A DNA stretch of 13,831 bases from CAYFHQ01 sp964342805 (GTDB lineage: Bacteria > Bacillota > Clostridia > Peptostreptococcales > Acidaminobacteraceae): contig CAYFHQ010000097.1 of NCBI GenBank assembly GCA_964342805.1, forward strand, positions 1 through 13,831, given 5' to 3'. The translations under genes and the position numbers were made by a program. Under the pieces are notes generated by a model that searched no databases, had not been told where the DNA came from, and saw only the letters and a program-made list of their open reading frames with translations. This document shows, piece by piece, positions 1 through 7,572 of the stretch (position 1 is its first letter; each line of letters starts with the position of its first letter).

Positions 1-511
1 GCATAAGAGCGATATCTGCAACCGTTGCGCCACCTGTGCTAAAGCCAGTGGACGTCTTCACGTAATCCGCACCTGCTTCTACTGACAATTCGCAAGCTTT
101 CACTTTCTCTTCGTCTGTTAGAAGGCAAGCCTCGATGATCACCTTTAGCAGTGCCTTGCCCTTGCAAGCTTCAACAACTGCCTTGATGTCAGCAAGAACA
201 AGATCATACTCTTTGTTTTTCAACGCTGCAACATTGATAACCATGTCGATTTCATTTGCGCCGTCTGCAATTGCTTTCGTTGCTTCGAAAGCTTTTACTT
301 CAGCAATGCTAGCACCCAGAGGGAAGCCGATTACTGAGCAAACCTTTACGTCAGAACCCTTCAATTGCTCTGCTACAAATGGTACATAGTATGGGTTTAC
401 GCATACGGAGAAGAAACCATGCTCCTTCGCTTCTGTGCAAACTGTCATTACTTGGTCCTGAGTTGTTTCAGGCTTTAGAATTGTGTGATCAATGTACTTC
501 GCTAAATTCAT
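1..511 (-). CDS. deoC: Deoxyribose-phosphate aldolase, 3' end cut by window edge
   Basis: DeoC cleaves 2-deoxyribose-5-phosphate to glyceraldehyde-3-phosphate and acetaldehyde in the cytoplasm, the last step of deoxynucleoside salvage. Translating the minus strand from the ATG at 511 gives 170 open codons that run off the left edge. The N-terminus reads MNLAKYIDHTILKP, the classic DeoC opening (DHTLLKP). Further on are VIGFPLGAS (about residues 60-68), ANEIDMVIN (85-93, with the conserved Asp) and YVKTSTGF (150-157), which holds the Schiff-base lysine K152. The family is usually about 215-260 residues, so roughly a quarter is missing. The start is supported by a GGGGGTC ribosome binding site that closely resembles the one before pduL. 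pduL lies 42 bp upstream on the same strand with no terminator between, so the two are probably co-transcribed. Confidence 0.97.
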   Translation of the reverse strand, partial: MNLAKYIDHTILKPETTQDQVMTVCTEAKEHGFFSVCVNPYYVPFVAEQLKGSDVKVCSVIGFPLGASIAEVKAFEATKAIADGANEIDMVINVAALKNKEYDLVLADIKAVVEACKGKALLKVIIEACLLTDEEKVKACELSVEAGADYVKTSTGFSTGGATVADIALM

Positions 512-553
512 TTGCTAGACCCCCATTAGGTAGTAGTGAGGACCGCTGTGTGA

Positions 554-1123
554 TTACAGGATTTCCAGCTCTTGACCGTTTTTCAGGCCAGCAGCATTCC
601 CTTCATCGATATCCAGGTGGAATTCCAGTGCATATTGTGGATGTACACGAACTAGTACATTATTAAATACTAGACCACGCTCACCTTCAACCTTCACACT
701 TACTCGATCCTTGTCCTGTAGACCGAACTTCTCTGCATCGCTTGTATGCATGTGGATGTGTCGAGCTGCTGCGATAATACCCAGATCGATTTCTACTTCA
801 CCCTTTGGTCCAACCAGCTTAGCGCCAGGGCTGTCTGCCAGTGCACCAGAGTCACGTACAGGAGGATTTACACCTAGGGCAAAACCATCTGTAACAGAAA
901 TCTCAACTTGAGTCGTATTTCTTGCAGGACCTAGAACGCGCATGTTCAGCTCGCCTCTTGGACCTACAACTTTGATTTTCTCATTGGCCGCAAATTGACC
1001 TGGCTGAGAAAGATCTTTGAAGTTTGTCAGTTCATAGCCTTCACCAAAAAGAATGTCGATATGCTCTTTGCTTAGGTGAACGTGACGGTTGGATAAACCT
1101 ACTGGTACCATTTTCTTTTCCAT
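554..1123 (-). CDS. pduL: PduL-type phosphate acyltransferase (phosphotransacylase)
   Basis: PduL enzymes interconvert acyl-CoA (acetyl- or propionyl-CoA) and acyl-phosphate, feeding acetate/propionate kinase for ATP. The 189-residue product has the two family signatures: SNRHVHLS (about residues 11-18) and the zinc-ligand block AARHIHMHTSD (about 119-129). VHPQYALEFHLDIDEGNAAG lies near the C-terminus. An ATG at 1210 would add 29 residues, but it lies inside the -35 element of a strong promoter (1188-1215), upstream of any transcript. The ATG at 1123 follows GGGGGTC at good spacing, so I chose it. With this start there is no N-terminal amphipathic encapsulation peptide, unlike microcompartment PduL, which suggests a cytosolic enzyme. 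deoC follows directly, so the pair may convert deoxyribose-derived acetaldehyde, via an acetaldehyde dehydrogenase not seen here, to acetyl-phosphate. Confidence 0.95.
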   Translation of the reverse strand: MEKKMVPVGLSNRHVHLSKEHIDILFGEGYELTNFKDLSQPGQFAANEKIKVVGPRGELNMRVLGPARNTTQVEISVTDGFALGVNPPVRDSGALADSPGAKLVGPKGEVEIDLGIIAAARHIHMHTSDAEKFGLQDKDRVSVKVEGERGLVFNNVLVRVHPQYALEFHLDIDEGNAAGLKNGQELEIL

Positions 1124-1163
1124 TGACTTGACCCCCAAAATACTGTTCGTACTATCACTCGTA

Positions 1164-1179
1164 ATATTGTATACATTAT
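1164..1179. promoter_or_regulatory. Candidate operator palindrome in pduL-deoC leader
   Basis: The sequence has a perfect 8-bp core TGTATACA (1168-1175) with arms that pair at 14 of 16 positions overall. It sits just after the expected transcription start of the pduL promoter, where a repressor would block initiation or clearance. No regulator gene is adjacent and the site matches no operator that I can name, so it is only a candidate. AT-rich sequence can make such palindromes by chance. Confidence 0.35.
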
Positions 1180-1187
1180 ACTCTTCT

Positions 1188-1215
1188 ATTATAGCGGGAG
1201 TTTCACACATGTCAA
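1188..1215 (-). promoter_or_regulatory. Sigma-A-like promoter for pduL-deoC
   Basis: On the minus strand TTGACA (1210-1215) and TATAAT (1188-1193) are both perfect consensus matches with a 16-bp spacer. Transcription should begin near 1181, giving a leader of about 58 nt before the pduL ATG at 1123. Its position also shows that the upstream ATG at 1210 cannot be the pduL start. Confidence 0.85.
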
Positions 1216-1234
1216 TGGAGCCGCCTAGAAAGGG

Positions 1235-1816
1235 TTATACCCCTTTCAAACGACTTGAAAACGATTCACCTGCACTTCGAAGTCGAGCCTGGGTTTCTGG
1301 AGAATCCATCACAGAGACCTTGTCTGTTCCAGCAACAATCTCAACGCGTGATGTCTCAGCAGATATCCCCTTAAAGAACAAATCAATAACCTTGGTCGCA
1401 CCGACAAATTCTTCATCCGGTTGGTCAACCCCCCCTACACAAATGAATACGCCGGGGATTTTATGATCCCGAATGGGTTTGTTCAAAGCAAACTTCCGCG
1501 AGAAATAGACTTCACATCGGTCGATCACAGCCTTCAGTTGCGCCGTCACTGAATTAAAATACAGAGGAGACGCCACTATGATCGCATTCGCCCATTCAAA
1601 GTCCCGATATAAAGTTTTCATGTCATCACGGTAAATGCAGGACCCGCTGGATGCGCACTGGAGACAACCAATACAGGGATTGACTTTTATTTTGCATACG
1701 TCAACGACCCGGTAGGTAAAGTCTGTCCCTTCTTCGACACCTTTAAGGAAGGCATTTAATGCCGTTTCAGTGTTGGCCCGCTTCCGCGGACCACCCATGA
1801 TTACCAATACGTTCAA
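1235..1816 (-). CDS. NADPH-dependent FMN reductase / iron-sulfur flavoprotein-like protein
   Basis: This 193-residue flavodoxin-fold protein opens with a beta strand and an FMN phosphate loop (VIMGGPRKRANTETA, residues 5-19). It has a compact cysteine cluster C48-x2-C51-x2-C54-x5-C60 followed by DDM, and then SPLYFNSVTAQLKAVIDR (83-100), the usual flavin-contact and dimer segment. The CX2CX2CX5C spacing fits the archaeal/clostridial iron-sulfur flavoprotein (Isf) pattern, which binds one [4Fe-4S] cluster beside FMN. Related reductases keep the cysteines without a proven cluster. The start is a TTG codon, supported by GGAG seven bases upstream; no ATG fits as well. It begins 15 bp after hpt and is likely translated from the same mRNA. 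The electron donor and substrate are unknown. Confidence 0.85.
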   Translation of the reverse strand: MNVLVIMGGPRKRANTETALNAFLKGVEEGTDFTYRVVDVCKIKVNPCIGCLQCASSGSCIYRDDMKTLYRDFEWANAIIVASPLYFNSVTAQLKAVIDRCEVYFSRKFALNKPIRDHKIPGVFICVGGVDQPDEEFVGATKVIDLFFKGISAETSRVEIVAGTDKVSVMDSPETQARLRSAGESFSSRLKGV

Positions 1817-1831
1817 AGTATAACTCCGATA

Positions 1832-2368
1832 CTATGCGTAAGCTTCTTCCTTCAATGTTGCCACGTAGGGTAGATTTCGGAACTTTTCTGCAAAGTCGAT
1901 TCCATATCCTACGATAAACTCATCTGGAATATCAAAACCCTTGTAAGCTACTTTAATGTCAGCTTTACGACGTTCTGGTTTGTCCAACAGTGTACAAATC
2001 TGAAGACTGGCTGGCTTCCGACTGATAAAGTTCTCCGTTAGGTACTTTAAAGTAAGACCTGTGTCAATAATGTCTTCTACTAAAAGAACATGTTTCCCTT
2101 CAATGCTGTAGTCAAGGTCTTTAATGATCTTTACTACACCGGAACTTTCAGTGGACGTACCGTAGCTTGAAGCTGCTATAAAATCCAGTTCCATGGGAAT
2201 AGTGATTTTTCGAATTAAATCACTCATAAACACGTTTGCGCCTTTTAGAACACCAATTACTAAAAGATCTTTTCCTTTATAGTCCTCAGAAATCTGCTTT
2301 CCCAGTTCAGCAACCTTGTTAGCTAACACTTCTTCAGAATACAATACATGTTTCACGTCTTGAACCAT
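1832..2368 (-). CDS. hpt: Hypoxanthine phosphoribosyltransferase
   Basis: Hpt salvages hypoxanthine and guanine with PRPP to form IMP and GMP in the cytoplasm. The 178-residue length is normal for the family. Visible signatures are the LKGANVF loop (41-47), the SSYG flexible-loop segment (67-70) and the PRPP-binding motif LLVEDIIDTGLTL (95-107), with the acidic pair E98-D99 and the catalytic Asp in DTG. The YGIDFAEKFRNLPYV stretch near the C-terminus is typical of bacterial Hpt. The ATG at 2368 is preceded by GAGGTG at proper spacing. A promoter is predicted at 2417-2446, and a flavoprotein gene follows 15 bp downstream. In many Bacillota hpt sits between tilS and ftsH; that context is absent here. 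Confidence 0.97.
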   Translation of the reverse strand: MVQDVKHVLYSEEVLANKVAELGKQISEDYKGKDLLVIGVLKGANVFMSDLIRKITIPMELDFIAASSYGTSTESSGVVKIIKDLDYSIEGKHVLLVEDIIDTGLTLKYLTENFISRKPASLQICTLLDKPERRKADIKVAYKGFDIPDEFIVGYGIDFAEKFRNLPYVATLKEEAYA

Positions 2369-2416
2369 TTTGTCACCTCATAATCATCATGCAAATCAAC
2401 GAACATCTACATCCAT

Positions 2417-2446
2417 ATTATAGCGAGAAATTCGGCTCTTCGCCAA
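2417..2446 (-). promoter_or_regulatory. Probable promoter for hpt
   Basis: On the minus strand a perfect TATAAT (2417-2422) lies 18 bp from TTGGCG (2441-2446), which matches four of six -35 positions. The start of transcription would be near 2410, giving a leader of about 40 nt. The rest of the 265-bp gap up to the RND gene is AT-rich, and I see no gene in it apart from the terminator at 2576-2611. Confidence 0.6.
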
Positions 2447-2575
2447 CAATTCCATAATATTTTCAAGAATTTTATATTTTCATCCGTTATCAAACAAGAA
2501 CGTTCATATTAAACACTTAAAAATACTTCGACTTTCACTTATTACCGCTCTACATGTTCTGATCATGATGCGAGG

Positions 2576-2611
2576 ACAAAATAGGACACGGTGCGCAGCA
2601 CACCGTGTCCT
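2576..2611 (-). terminator. Intrinsic terminator after the RND efflux operon
   Basis: An 11-bp perfect inverted repeat, AGGACACGGTG (2583-2593) against CACCGTGTCCT (2601-2611), encloses a 7-nt loop. On the minus strand the stem is followed by ATTTTG, a short T-rich tract. The stem begins 22 bp after the RND stop codon. The plus strand also has a short T-rich stretch after the stem, but no plus-strand gene needs it. Confidence 0.8.
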
Positions 2612-2633
2612 TTGTTCACATGACTGATGAGAC

Positions 2634-5600
2634 TTATGCTCTTGTTACAGACTGCTTCAACCGGTCCAAATCCGCCCTGAGGCGTCTAGTTTTCTTGGGT
2701 CGAATGCTTTCCATAACCATACTATATATAACAGGAATTACGACTAAAGTCAATAAAGTGGATATCATGAGTCCACTCATCAAGGCAATGGCCATGGGCA
2801 TAAACAGACTACTACCTGAATAAATAAGTGGGGTTAAGCCAATCACTGTTGTCGTTGTGGACAGCATAATGGGTCTAAAGCGTTTTGAGACTGCGTCCAT
2901 GCAAGCATCTGGTATGGTTTTACCCCTTTGAACTTCAGCATTAATGAAGTCCAGCAAGACAATGGCATTGTTGACCACAATCCCCAGCAAACTCACAACC
3001 CCCAGGGCTGCAACAAATGAAAGGTTTTGCCTGAAGATATAGAGGCCTAGGACGGACCCCACCACCGAAAGGGGTACCGTTATCAGAATGACCATGGGTT
3101 GGGCAAAAGACCGGAACTGGATCAGGAGGATCATGTAAACCAGCATGAGGGCCAGGACTGCAGCCTCTCCTATGCTCCCAAAATTCTCTTTGATCTTTTG
3201 TTGCTCCCCATCAAACTGGTAGGAAGAACCGGCTGTTGGGTCTTCGTCTAGCATGCCTTGGAGCTGGTTCTGAATATCTATGGAACTGTAACCGTCAAGG
3301 ACATCGCTATAGACATGGACAGCAAGTTTTCGGTTGTACTTCTTTATAACTGGATATTGCGAAGCCAGGTCAATGGTGCCCAGGTCCTTTAAGAGGACCT
3401 TGTTCTTAGTGAAACTGGACTTGACCATGAGGTTTTCCAGTTGGTCTTTGGTCTCGATATCACTCTTCACGAGTATGTCGTACTCTTCCTTGCCCTTACG
3501 GAGGACCCCAGAGGCACGTCCACGTAAAGCCATGGACACTTCATTTTGGATGTCATAGTTGGTCACACCCATGGCGCTGGCCTTAACTGTGTCTGGCTCA
3601 ATATGGAACTCATAAATCTTGTCATCGAAATCATCATCAATGTTGATGGTTCCAGGAATCTCCCGCAGTTGGGCCTTGACCTTTTCCGTGGCGATGAGCA
3701 AGTCATCCATGGAAGCACCCACAATACGCACACGGACTGGCGCACCGATGGGCCCCGCCTGCTCCAACTGCTTGACTGTCACCTTACCAGCAGATATGGA
3801 CTGGTCCATCCGCTTTTGGACATGGTCAATGTACTTGGTTAGGTTCTCATACCCTTCTTCTTTGGTCATCCGGTCCAGGTCCACACGAACCATGACCTGG
3901 GCATAGTCTTGAGACGGGGCTGGTTTGGGAATGGTATTGAAGAACTTGGGTAGACCGTCACCAATGGCAACTGTATAGCCAGTTACGATGGGTTCATCAT
4001 CAAGTATGTCCGAAACCGCATCTGCAATCCCTTGGGTTTGGTCAATATGGTCTGTTCCAAAGCTATTAATGTCCATGTAGAACATATTGGTATCAGCCTT
4101 AGGGAAGAACTGGAGGCCCAACTGTAGGCCTAAAAATGCCGTTCCACCGATGGCGAGAATGAGGACCAAGATCAAGCTTTTTTTGTAGGTCATCCCCCAC
4201 TGCAACATTTTTCCGAACAGCTTACGAATGCGGTAGGTCTTGTTCTTTTCCTTGCTGGGCTTAAAGTAGATATAGGCCATGGAAGGTGTTACAAACAGAG
4301 CCACCACATAGGAGGCGGACAGTGAGGCCATGACGATAATCGGTAGGCTGACAATGTACTCTCCTGCTATGGAATTCAGTAGGAGGAAGGGCAAGAATGC
4401 CGCTACAGTCGTTAAAGTAGAGGTCAGAATAGGTATGGCCACTTCCTTGGCGCCGTCCACACAAGCCTGCATCCGTGGTTCTCCACGATCAATCCGCACT
4501 TGTATGGCGTCGGATATAACAATGGCGTTGTCCACCAACATGCCCAGTGACACAATCAAGGCCGCAATGGATATCTGGTGGAGCTGGACATTGAGGAAGC
4601 GCATGAGGACAAAGGTCATTAGGATGGATGATGGAATGGCCGTTGACACGATGATGGCGTTCCTAAAACCCATTCCTATAAAGACTACAATTACAACGAA
4701 TAGGACCCCTTGAACCAAGTTGAGGGCAAAGTCATTCACCGATTGCTCAACAGTGTCTGGCTGGTAGAGAACCCTGGTGAAGGTGATGTCCTCAGGTAGG
4801 CTGTCCTTGTAGGCTGCTATGGTCTTTTCAACATCCTTGCCTATCAGGACAATGTTCTGTCCCCCCTGGAAGTAGCCAGTCAGGAGGACTGCATTATCTC
4901 GCCCTTCCCGAATCCGAAAGTTAGAGTCTGCGATGTCGTAGTAGACCTCTGCGATTTCATCTAATTTGACAACCACGCCAGTGGACGTGGATACGCCAAT
5001 AATGACTTCTCTGACATCGTGAATGGACCTAAAGGTCCCCGATGTACGAACATTTATTTTTGTGTCCCCCTCCTGGATCTTACCGGAAGGAATTTCAATG
5101 TTTTGTGCCTTGAGCAGGTCAGACACGTCACTCAGGGCTAGGCCGTATTGGTTGAGTAGCTGGTGGTCAATTTCCACAACAACATTTTTTTGCTGTTTCC
5201 CCACAATTTCAAATCGACGGATACCGTCGATCTCCGAAAGGGCGTCCCGCAGGCCTTCAGCGTAGTCACTGAGTTCCTCATAGGAGTAGTTTTCACCTGC
5301 CATGGCTACAATAATACCTGCTGTGTCAACCAAGTCTGTATTGACTTCGATCTGCCTACATTCGTCAGGTAGGTCCTGCTGGATGTCCTCCATCCGCTGG
5401 CGGAGGTCAGACCATGCTTCGTCGGTGTCCGTACCATAAACCAGGCGAAGGACCGTAACAGAAACAGAGTTCCTTGAGAACGACTGCATATAATCAAAAC
5501 CGGCGAGTTCCGAAACCTCGTCTTCCACTTTCCGGGTGACCAGGTCCTGGACATTTTCTGGAGAAGCACCAGGATAAATCACCGTGACCATGGCCACTGG

Positions 5601-5729
5601 AGCATTGATTTCTGGGTTTTCCTGCCGGGGACTCATATAGTAGCTATAGGAACCTAGGGCCAGCAAGAGGACCAAAACAAAAAGGGTGATCTGGCGGTAA
5701 CGGATGGCCAGGGCAATTGCTTTTTTCAT
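2634..5729 (-). CDS. RND-family efflux transporter, AcrB/AcrD/AcrF type
   Basis: This is a full-length (1031 residues) resistance-nodulation-division permease, a proton-driven exporter that works with a membrane-fusion adaptor. It has the expected duplicated layout: an N-terminal helix (about 10-30), a large external domain with the family segment PGASPENVQDLVTRKVEDEV (about 53-72), a helix bundle (about 338-490), a second helix and external domain, and a last bundle (from about 860). In TM4 the charged pair is Asp-Asn (LVDNAIV, D400/N401) rather than the Asp-Asp of AcrB; VDN is common in related subfamilies. The second half has GIVVNNAIVLLDF. A GTG at 5735 is in frame but only one base from the AAGGA ribosome binding site, whereas the ATG at 5729 has seven bases of spacing and is preferred. 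It starts 11 bp after the adaptor gene. The substrate cannot be inferred. Confidence 0.95.
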   Translation of the reverse strand: MKKAIALAIRYRQITLFVLVLLLALGSYSYYMSPRQENPEINAPVAMVTVIYPGASPENVQDLVTRKVEDEVSELAGFDYMQSFSRNSVSVTVLRLVYGTDTDEAWSDLRQRMEDIQQDLPDECRQIEVNTDLVDTAGIIVAMAGENYSYEELSDYAEGLRDALSEIDGIRRFEIVGKQQKNVVVEIDHQLLNQYGLALSDVSDLLKAQNIEIPSGKIQEGDTKINVRTSGTFRSIHDVREVIIGVSTSTGVVVKLDEIAEVYYDIADSNFRIREGRDNAVLLTGYFQGGQNIVLIGKDVEKTIAAYKDSLPEDITFTRVLYQPDTVEQSVNDFALNLVQGVLFVVIVVFIGMGFRNAIIVSTAIPSSILMTFVLMRFLNVQLHQISIAALIVSLGMLVDNAIVISDAIQVRIDRGEPRMQACVDGAKEVAIPILTSTLTTVAAFLPFLLLNSIAGEYIVSLPIIVMASLSASYVVALFVTPSMAYIYFKPSKEKNKTYRIRKLFGKMLQWGMTYKKSLILVLILAIGGTAFLGLQLGLQFFPKADTNMFYMDINSFGTDHIDQTQGIADAVSDILDDEPIVTGYTVAIGDGLPKFFNTIPKPAPSQDYAQVMVRVDLDRMTKEEGYENLTKYIDHVQKRMDQSISAGKVTVKQLEQAGPIGAPVRVRIVGASMDDLLIATEKVKAQLREIPGTINIDDDFDDKIYEFHIEPDTVKASAMGVTNYDIQNEVSMALRGRASGVLRKGKEEYDILVKSDIETKDQLENLMVKSSFTKNKVLLKDLGTIDLASQYPVIKKYNRKLAVHVYSDVLDGYSSIDIQNQLQGMLDEDPTAGSSYQFDGEQQKIKENFGSIGEAAVLALMLVYMILLIQFRSFAQPMVILITVPLSVVGSVLGLYIFRQNLSFVAALGVVSLLGIVVNNAIVLLDFINAEVQRGKTIPDACMDAVSKRFRPIMLSTTTTVIGLTPLIYSGSSLFMPMAIALMSGLMISTLLTLVVIPVIYSMVMESIRPKKTRRLRADLDRLKQSVTRA

Positions 5730-5740
5730 CGGCACATCCT

Positions 5741-6820
5741 TTACTCATTGACCCGTTTGACGGGTTCCAAATTTTTCAGGTTCTTGGCACCTTCAACAAC
5801 CAGTTCTTCACCGGCCTCCAAGCCTGAAACAAAGACGTCTACACCATCAATTTCTCCCAAGGCGACCGTCCGCTTCATGGCTCGGTCTCCCTCAATCACA
5901 TAGACATAGTCTGTGGTTCCAGACTGGATGGATGTAATGGGAATGCGAATGCCTTCCTTCTGGCCAACAACAAACTTAACCGTCCCCACTGCACCTATGG
6001 GAACATCTGTGCTTGTGAGGGCTATGCGGACCTCATAGGTTCGTGTATCTGGGTCAGGAATCAAGTCGAAGGACTGAACCTCCCCCTCTGCATCTTGGTC
6101 ATCAAAACAAGCCTGGACCTTCATTCCGACTTTCATCTGATTGATATCCCGCTGGGATAGGCCCGTCTTAATGAGTTTTTCTTCTGAACGCAAGACAACC
6201 ACCGGTTGACCCGCCTGAACCAATTCTTGTTCATTGGCAATAATTTGTGACACAAAGCCCCCATGGGGAGCAACCATAGTGGACTCTCCCACCATGTCTC
6301 TCTTCTGGTCCAGGTCCACCTGGGCCTGGTTGACAGCCTGCTTGGCGGCATTAACGTCAGAGGCTTGAACATCATAGTTCAGCTGGGCCTTGTCCAGGGC
6401 ATCCTGGGAGACAGCTCCTGAAGCGTATAGGGCCTTGGTCTTTTCCAGGGTGTCACTGGCATAAGCGAAGCTCTCTAGGGCTTTCTTACGCTGGGCTATG
6501 GCACTCTGAGACCTGGCAAGTGCAGCATCTAAGGCGAAGTTTAAGTCATCTGACTCTAGGCTGGCCAAGACCTGGCCGGCCTCCACATAGTCCCCTTGTT
6601 CCACGGGAATATCCAGCAGGCGACCATTTGCCTTAAAGGACACCTTGGTCACTTCTTCTATGGAAACCACACCCACGTAGTGGAGGGACTCGTCCAAGTT
6701 CTCCACTGCCACTTCCATGGTTTTGACAGGTATGGGTTCCTTCTCAAAAGTTTCCACGGGACCGGGGCTACATGCAGTTAGTAGGACGGCGGAAGCCAAA
6801 ACCAATAGCCAAACTCTCAT
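5741..6820 (-). CDS. RND efflux membrane-fusion (adaptor) lipoprotein
   Basis: This is an AcrA/HlyD-type adaptor of 359 residues that should bind the transporter encoded next. The N-terminus is a lipoprotein signal peptide: MRVWLLVLASAVLLTAC with a lipobox ending at Cys17. Then come a beta/lipoyl-type segment (LLDIPVEQGDYVEAGQVLASLES, about 72-94), a long alpha-hairpin rich in Ala, Gln and Lys (about 95-175), the return lipoyl half (MVAPHGGFVSQI) and a C-terminal beta-barrel and membrane-proximal region. Its ATG overlaps the TetR stop codon by one base (TAATG), pointing to translational coupling. The order TetR-adaptor-pump is a standard self-contained efflux unit. No outer-membrane TolC-like gene is nearby, consistent with a single-membrane cell anchoring the adaptor by lipid. 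Confidence 0.93.
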   Translation of the reverse strand: MRVWLLVLASAVLLTACSPGPVETFEKEPIPVKTMEVAVENLDESLHYVGVVSIEEVTKVSFKANGRLLDIPVEQGDYVEAGQVLASLESDDLNFALDAALARSQSAIAQRKKALESFAYASDTLEKTKALYASGAVSQDALDKAQLNYDVQASDVNAAKQAVNQAQVDLDQKRDMVGESTMVAPHGGFVSQIIANEQELVQAGQPVVVLRSEEKLIKTGLSQRDINQMKVGMKVQACFDDQDAEGEVQSFDLIPDPDTRTYEVRIALTSTDVPIGAVGTVKFVVGQKEGIRIPITSIQSGTTDYVYVIEGDRAMKRTVALGEIDGVDVFVSGLEAGEELVVEGAKNLKNLEPVKRVNE

Positions 6821-7458
6821 TACCTCGCCTCTTTCTGATTGTCTGCCTGCTTGTCCGCTTGTTTAAATCGGTCGATAATACTATACAGATAGAAATCCAT
6901 GGCCCAATTCAAATGCTTCTCCAAGTCGCTAGGTGTCGAAAATGTACGAGTGACTTCTACCATGGCTTCAAAGCAGCCCCTGGCAATGATCTTCGAAAAC
7001 AAAGCCGTGTCAATATCAATGCCCTTTTCCATGACCTTGTTGAGGACCGGTGGCATATACTGCTTTTCAATAAGGTCTATATAGGCTTCCTTAAAGTTCT
7101 CATACCGGGTTCCGTTGGAACCTTCCAAAAGAATCATTGTTACCAGTCGATTCTTCTGTAGGATCTCCATGACCTTGGTAATAATGGTTTGCTTAAGGAC
7201 GCCATACCCCTCTTCTGAAAACCCATAGTGGTCTAAGATTTCCATATCCACAATATCCATGAGCTTCATGTAGGTGTCGTCTACAATAGCTGAGAAAAGG
7301 GCGTCCTTGTTTTTGTAGTAGCGGTAGATGTTGCCTACCGTTACCCCCGCACGGGTTGCAATTTCTCTCATGGACGCATTGGCATAGCCCTTGTCATAAA
7401 ATACTTGTTCAGCTTCTTGTAGGATTTTGCTTCTAACTTCTGTTTTTAATACTTGCAT
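6820..7458 (-). CDS. TetR/AcrR-family transcriptional regulator
   Basis: This is a 212-residue one-domain repressor type: an N-terminal TetR DNA-binding bundle (about residues 5-55) with the helix-turn-helix MREIATRAGVTVGNIYRYYKNKDAL (30-54), then an all-helical ligand and dimer domain. An ATG at 7539 would give 27 more residues, but it lies upstream of the promoter (7490-7518). The ATG at 7458 follows GGAGG and starts exactly where family members usually do (KTEVRSKILQEAEQVF). It is the first gene of the efflux unit and overlaps the adaptor start by one base, so it most likely represses its own operon. A perfect 8-bp inverted repeat flanking the promoter is the best operator candidate. The C-terminus carries a short Lys/Gln/Asp-rich repeat-like tail (KQADKQADNQ). 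The inducer is unknown. Confidence 0.93.
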   Translation of the reverse strand: MQVLKTEVRSKILQEAEQVFYDKGYANASMREIATRAGVTVGNIYRYYKNKDALFSAIVDDTYMKLMDIVDMEILDHYGFSEEGYGVLKQTIITKVMEILQKNRLVTMILLEGSNGTRYENFKEAYIDLIEKQYMPPVLNKVMEKGIDIDTALFSKIIARGCFEAMVEVTRTFSTPSDLEKHLNWAMDFYLYSIIDRFKQADKQADNQKEAR

Positions 7459-7476
7459 AATAAAGAACCTCCGTTC

Positions 7477-7515
7477 ACTTTTCACTTTAAGCATACGCCT
7501 AATACTATGAAAAGT
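7477..7515. promoter_or_regulatory. Inverted repeat flanking tetR promoter, candidate operator
   Basis: The plus strand carries ACTTTTCA (7477-7484) and its exact complement TGAAAAGT (7508-7515), separated by 23 bp. The two arms are centred about 31 bp apart, close to three helical turns. One arm overlaps the -35 region and the other the expected start site, so protein bound there would cover the promoter. TetR proteins usually bind tighter palindromes, so this is tentative. Confidence 0.35.
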
Positions 7516-7518
7516 CAA
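7490..7518 (-). promoter_or_regulatory. Promoter for the tetR-adaptor-RND operon
   Basis: On the minus strand TTGACT (7513-7518) and TATGCT (7490-7495) are separated by an ideal 17 bp. The start would be near 7483, giving a leader of about 25 nt that contains the GGAGG ribosome binding site. The -35 element abuts the T-tract of the terminator that closes the preceding Tad/FHA operon. Confidence 0.7.
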
Positions 7519-7566
7519 AACCCCTAAACAATCGTTCACAATTAATTCATAAACAAGAGTTAGGGG
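7517..7566 (-). terminator. Probable terminator after the Tad/FHA operon
   Basis: CCCCTAA and TTAGGGG (7521-7527 and 7560-7566) form a 7-bp stem, followed on the minus strand by TTTT. The loop is long, about 32 nt, which is unusual for an intrinsic terminator. On the plus strand the stem is followed by C and six T, so it could act in that direction too. It lies just downstream of the FHA gene stop and before the tetR promoter, where a terminator is expected. Confidence 0.45.
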
Positions 7567-7572
7567 GCTTTT

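Noticed and set aside
135..389. Plus-strand open frames across deoC, pduL, the RND gene and the tad genes
   Set aside because: They run opposite to strongly supported genes, have no ribosome binding sites or recognisable motifs, and have low-complexity shadow-like translations.
1124..1210. 29-residue N-terminal extension of PduL from an ATG at 1210 as a possible encapsulation peptide
   Set aside because: That ATG lies inside the -35 box of a consensus promoter, and the extension is not an amphipathic helix. The ATG at 1123 has a good ribosome binding site.
1228..1247. Hairpin GAAAGGG/CCCTTTC at the end of the flavoprotein gene as a terminator
   Set aside because: The 7-bp stem overlaps the stop codon and is not followed by a T-tract on the minus strand.
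7459..7539. 27-residue N-terminal extension of the TetR protein
   Set aside because: It begins upstream of the predicted promoter, and the ATG at 7458 has a strong GGAGG site and gives the usual family N-terminus.
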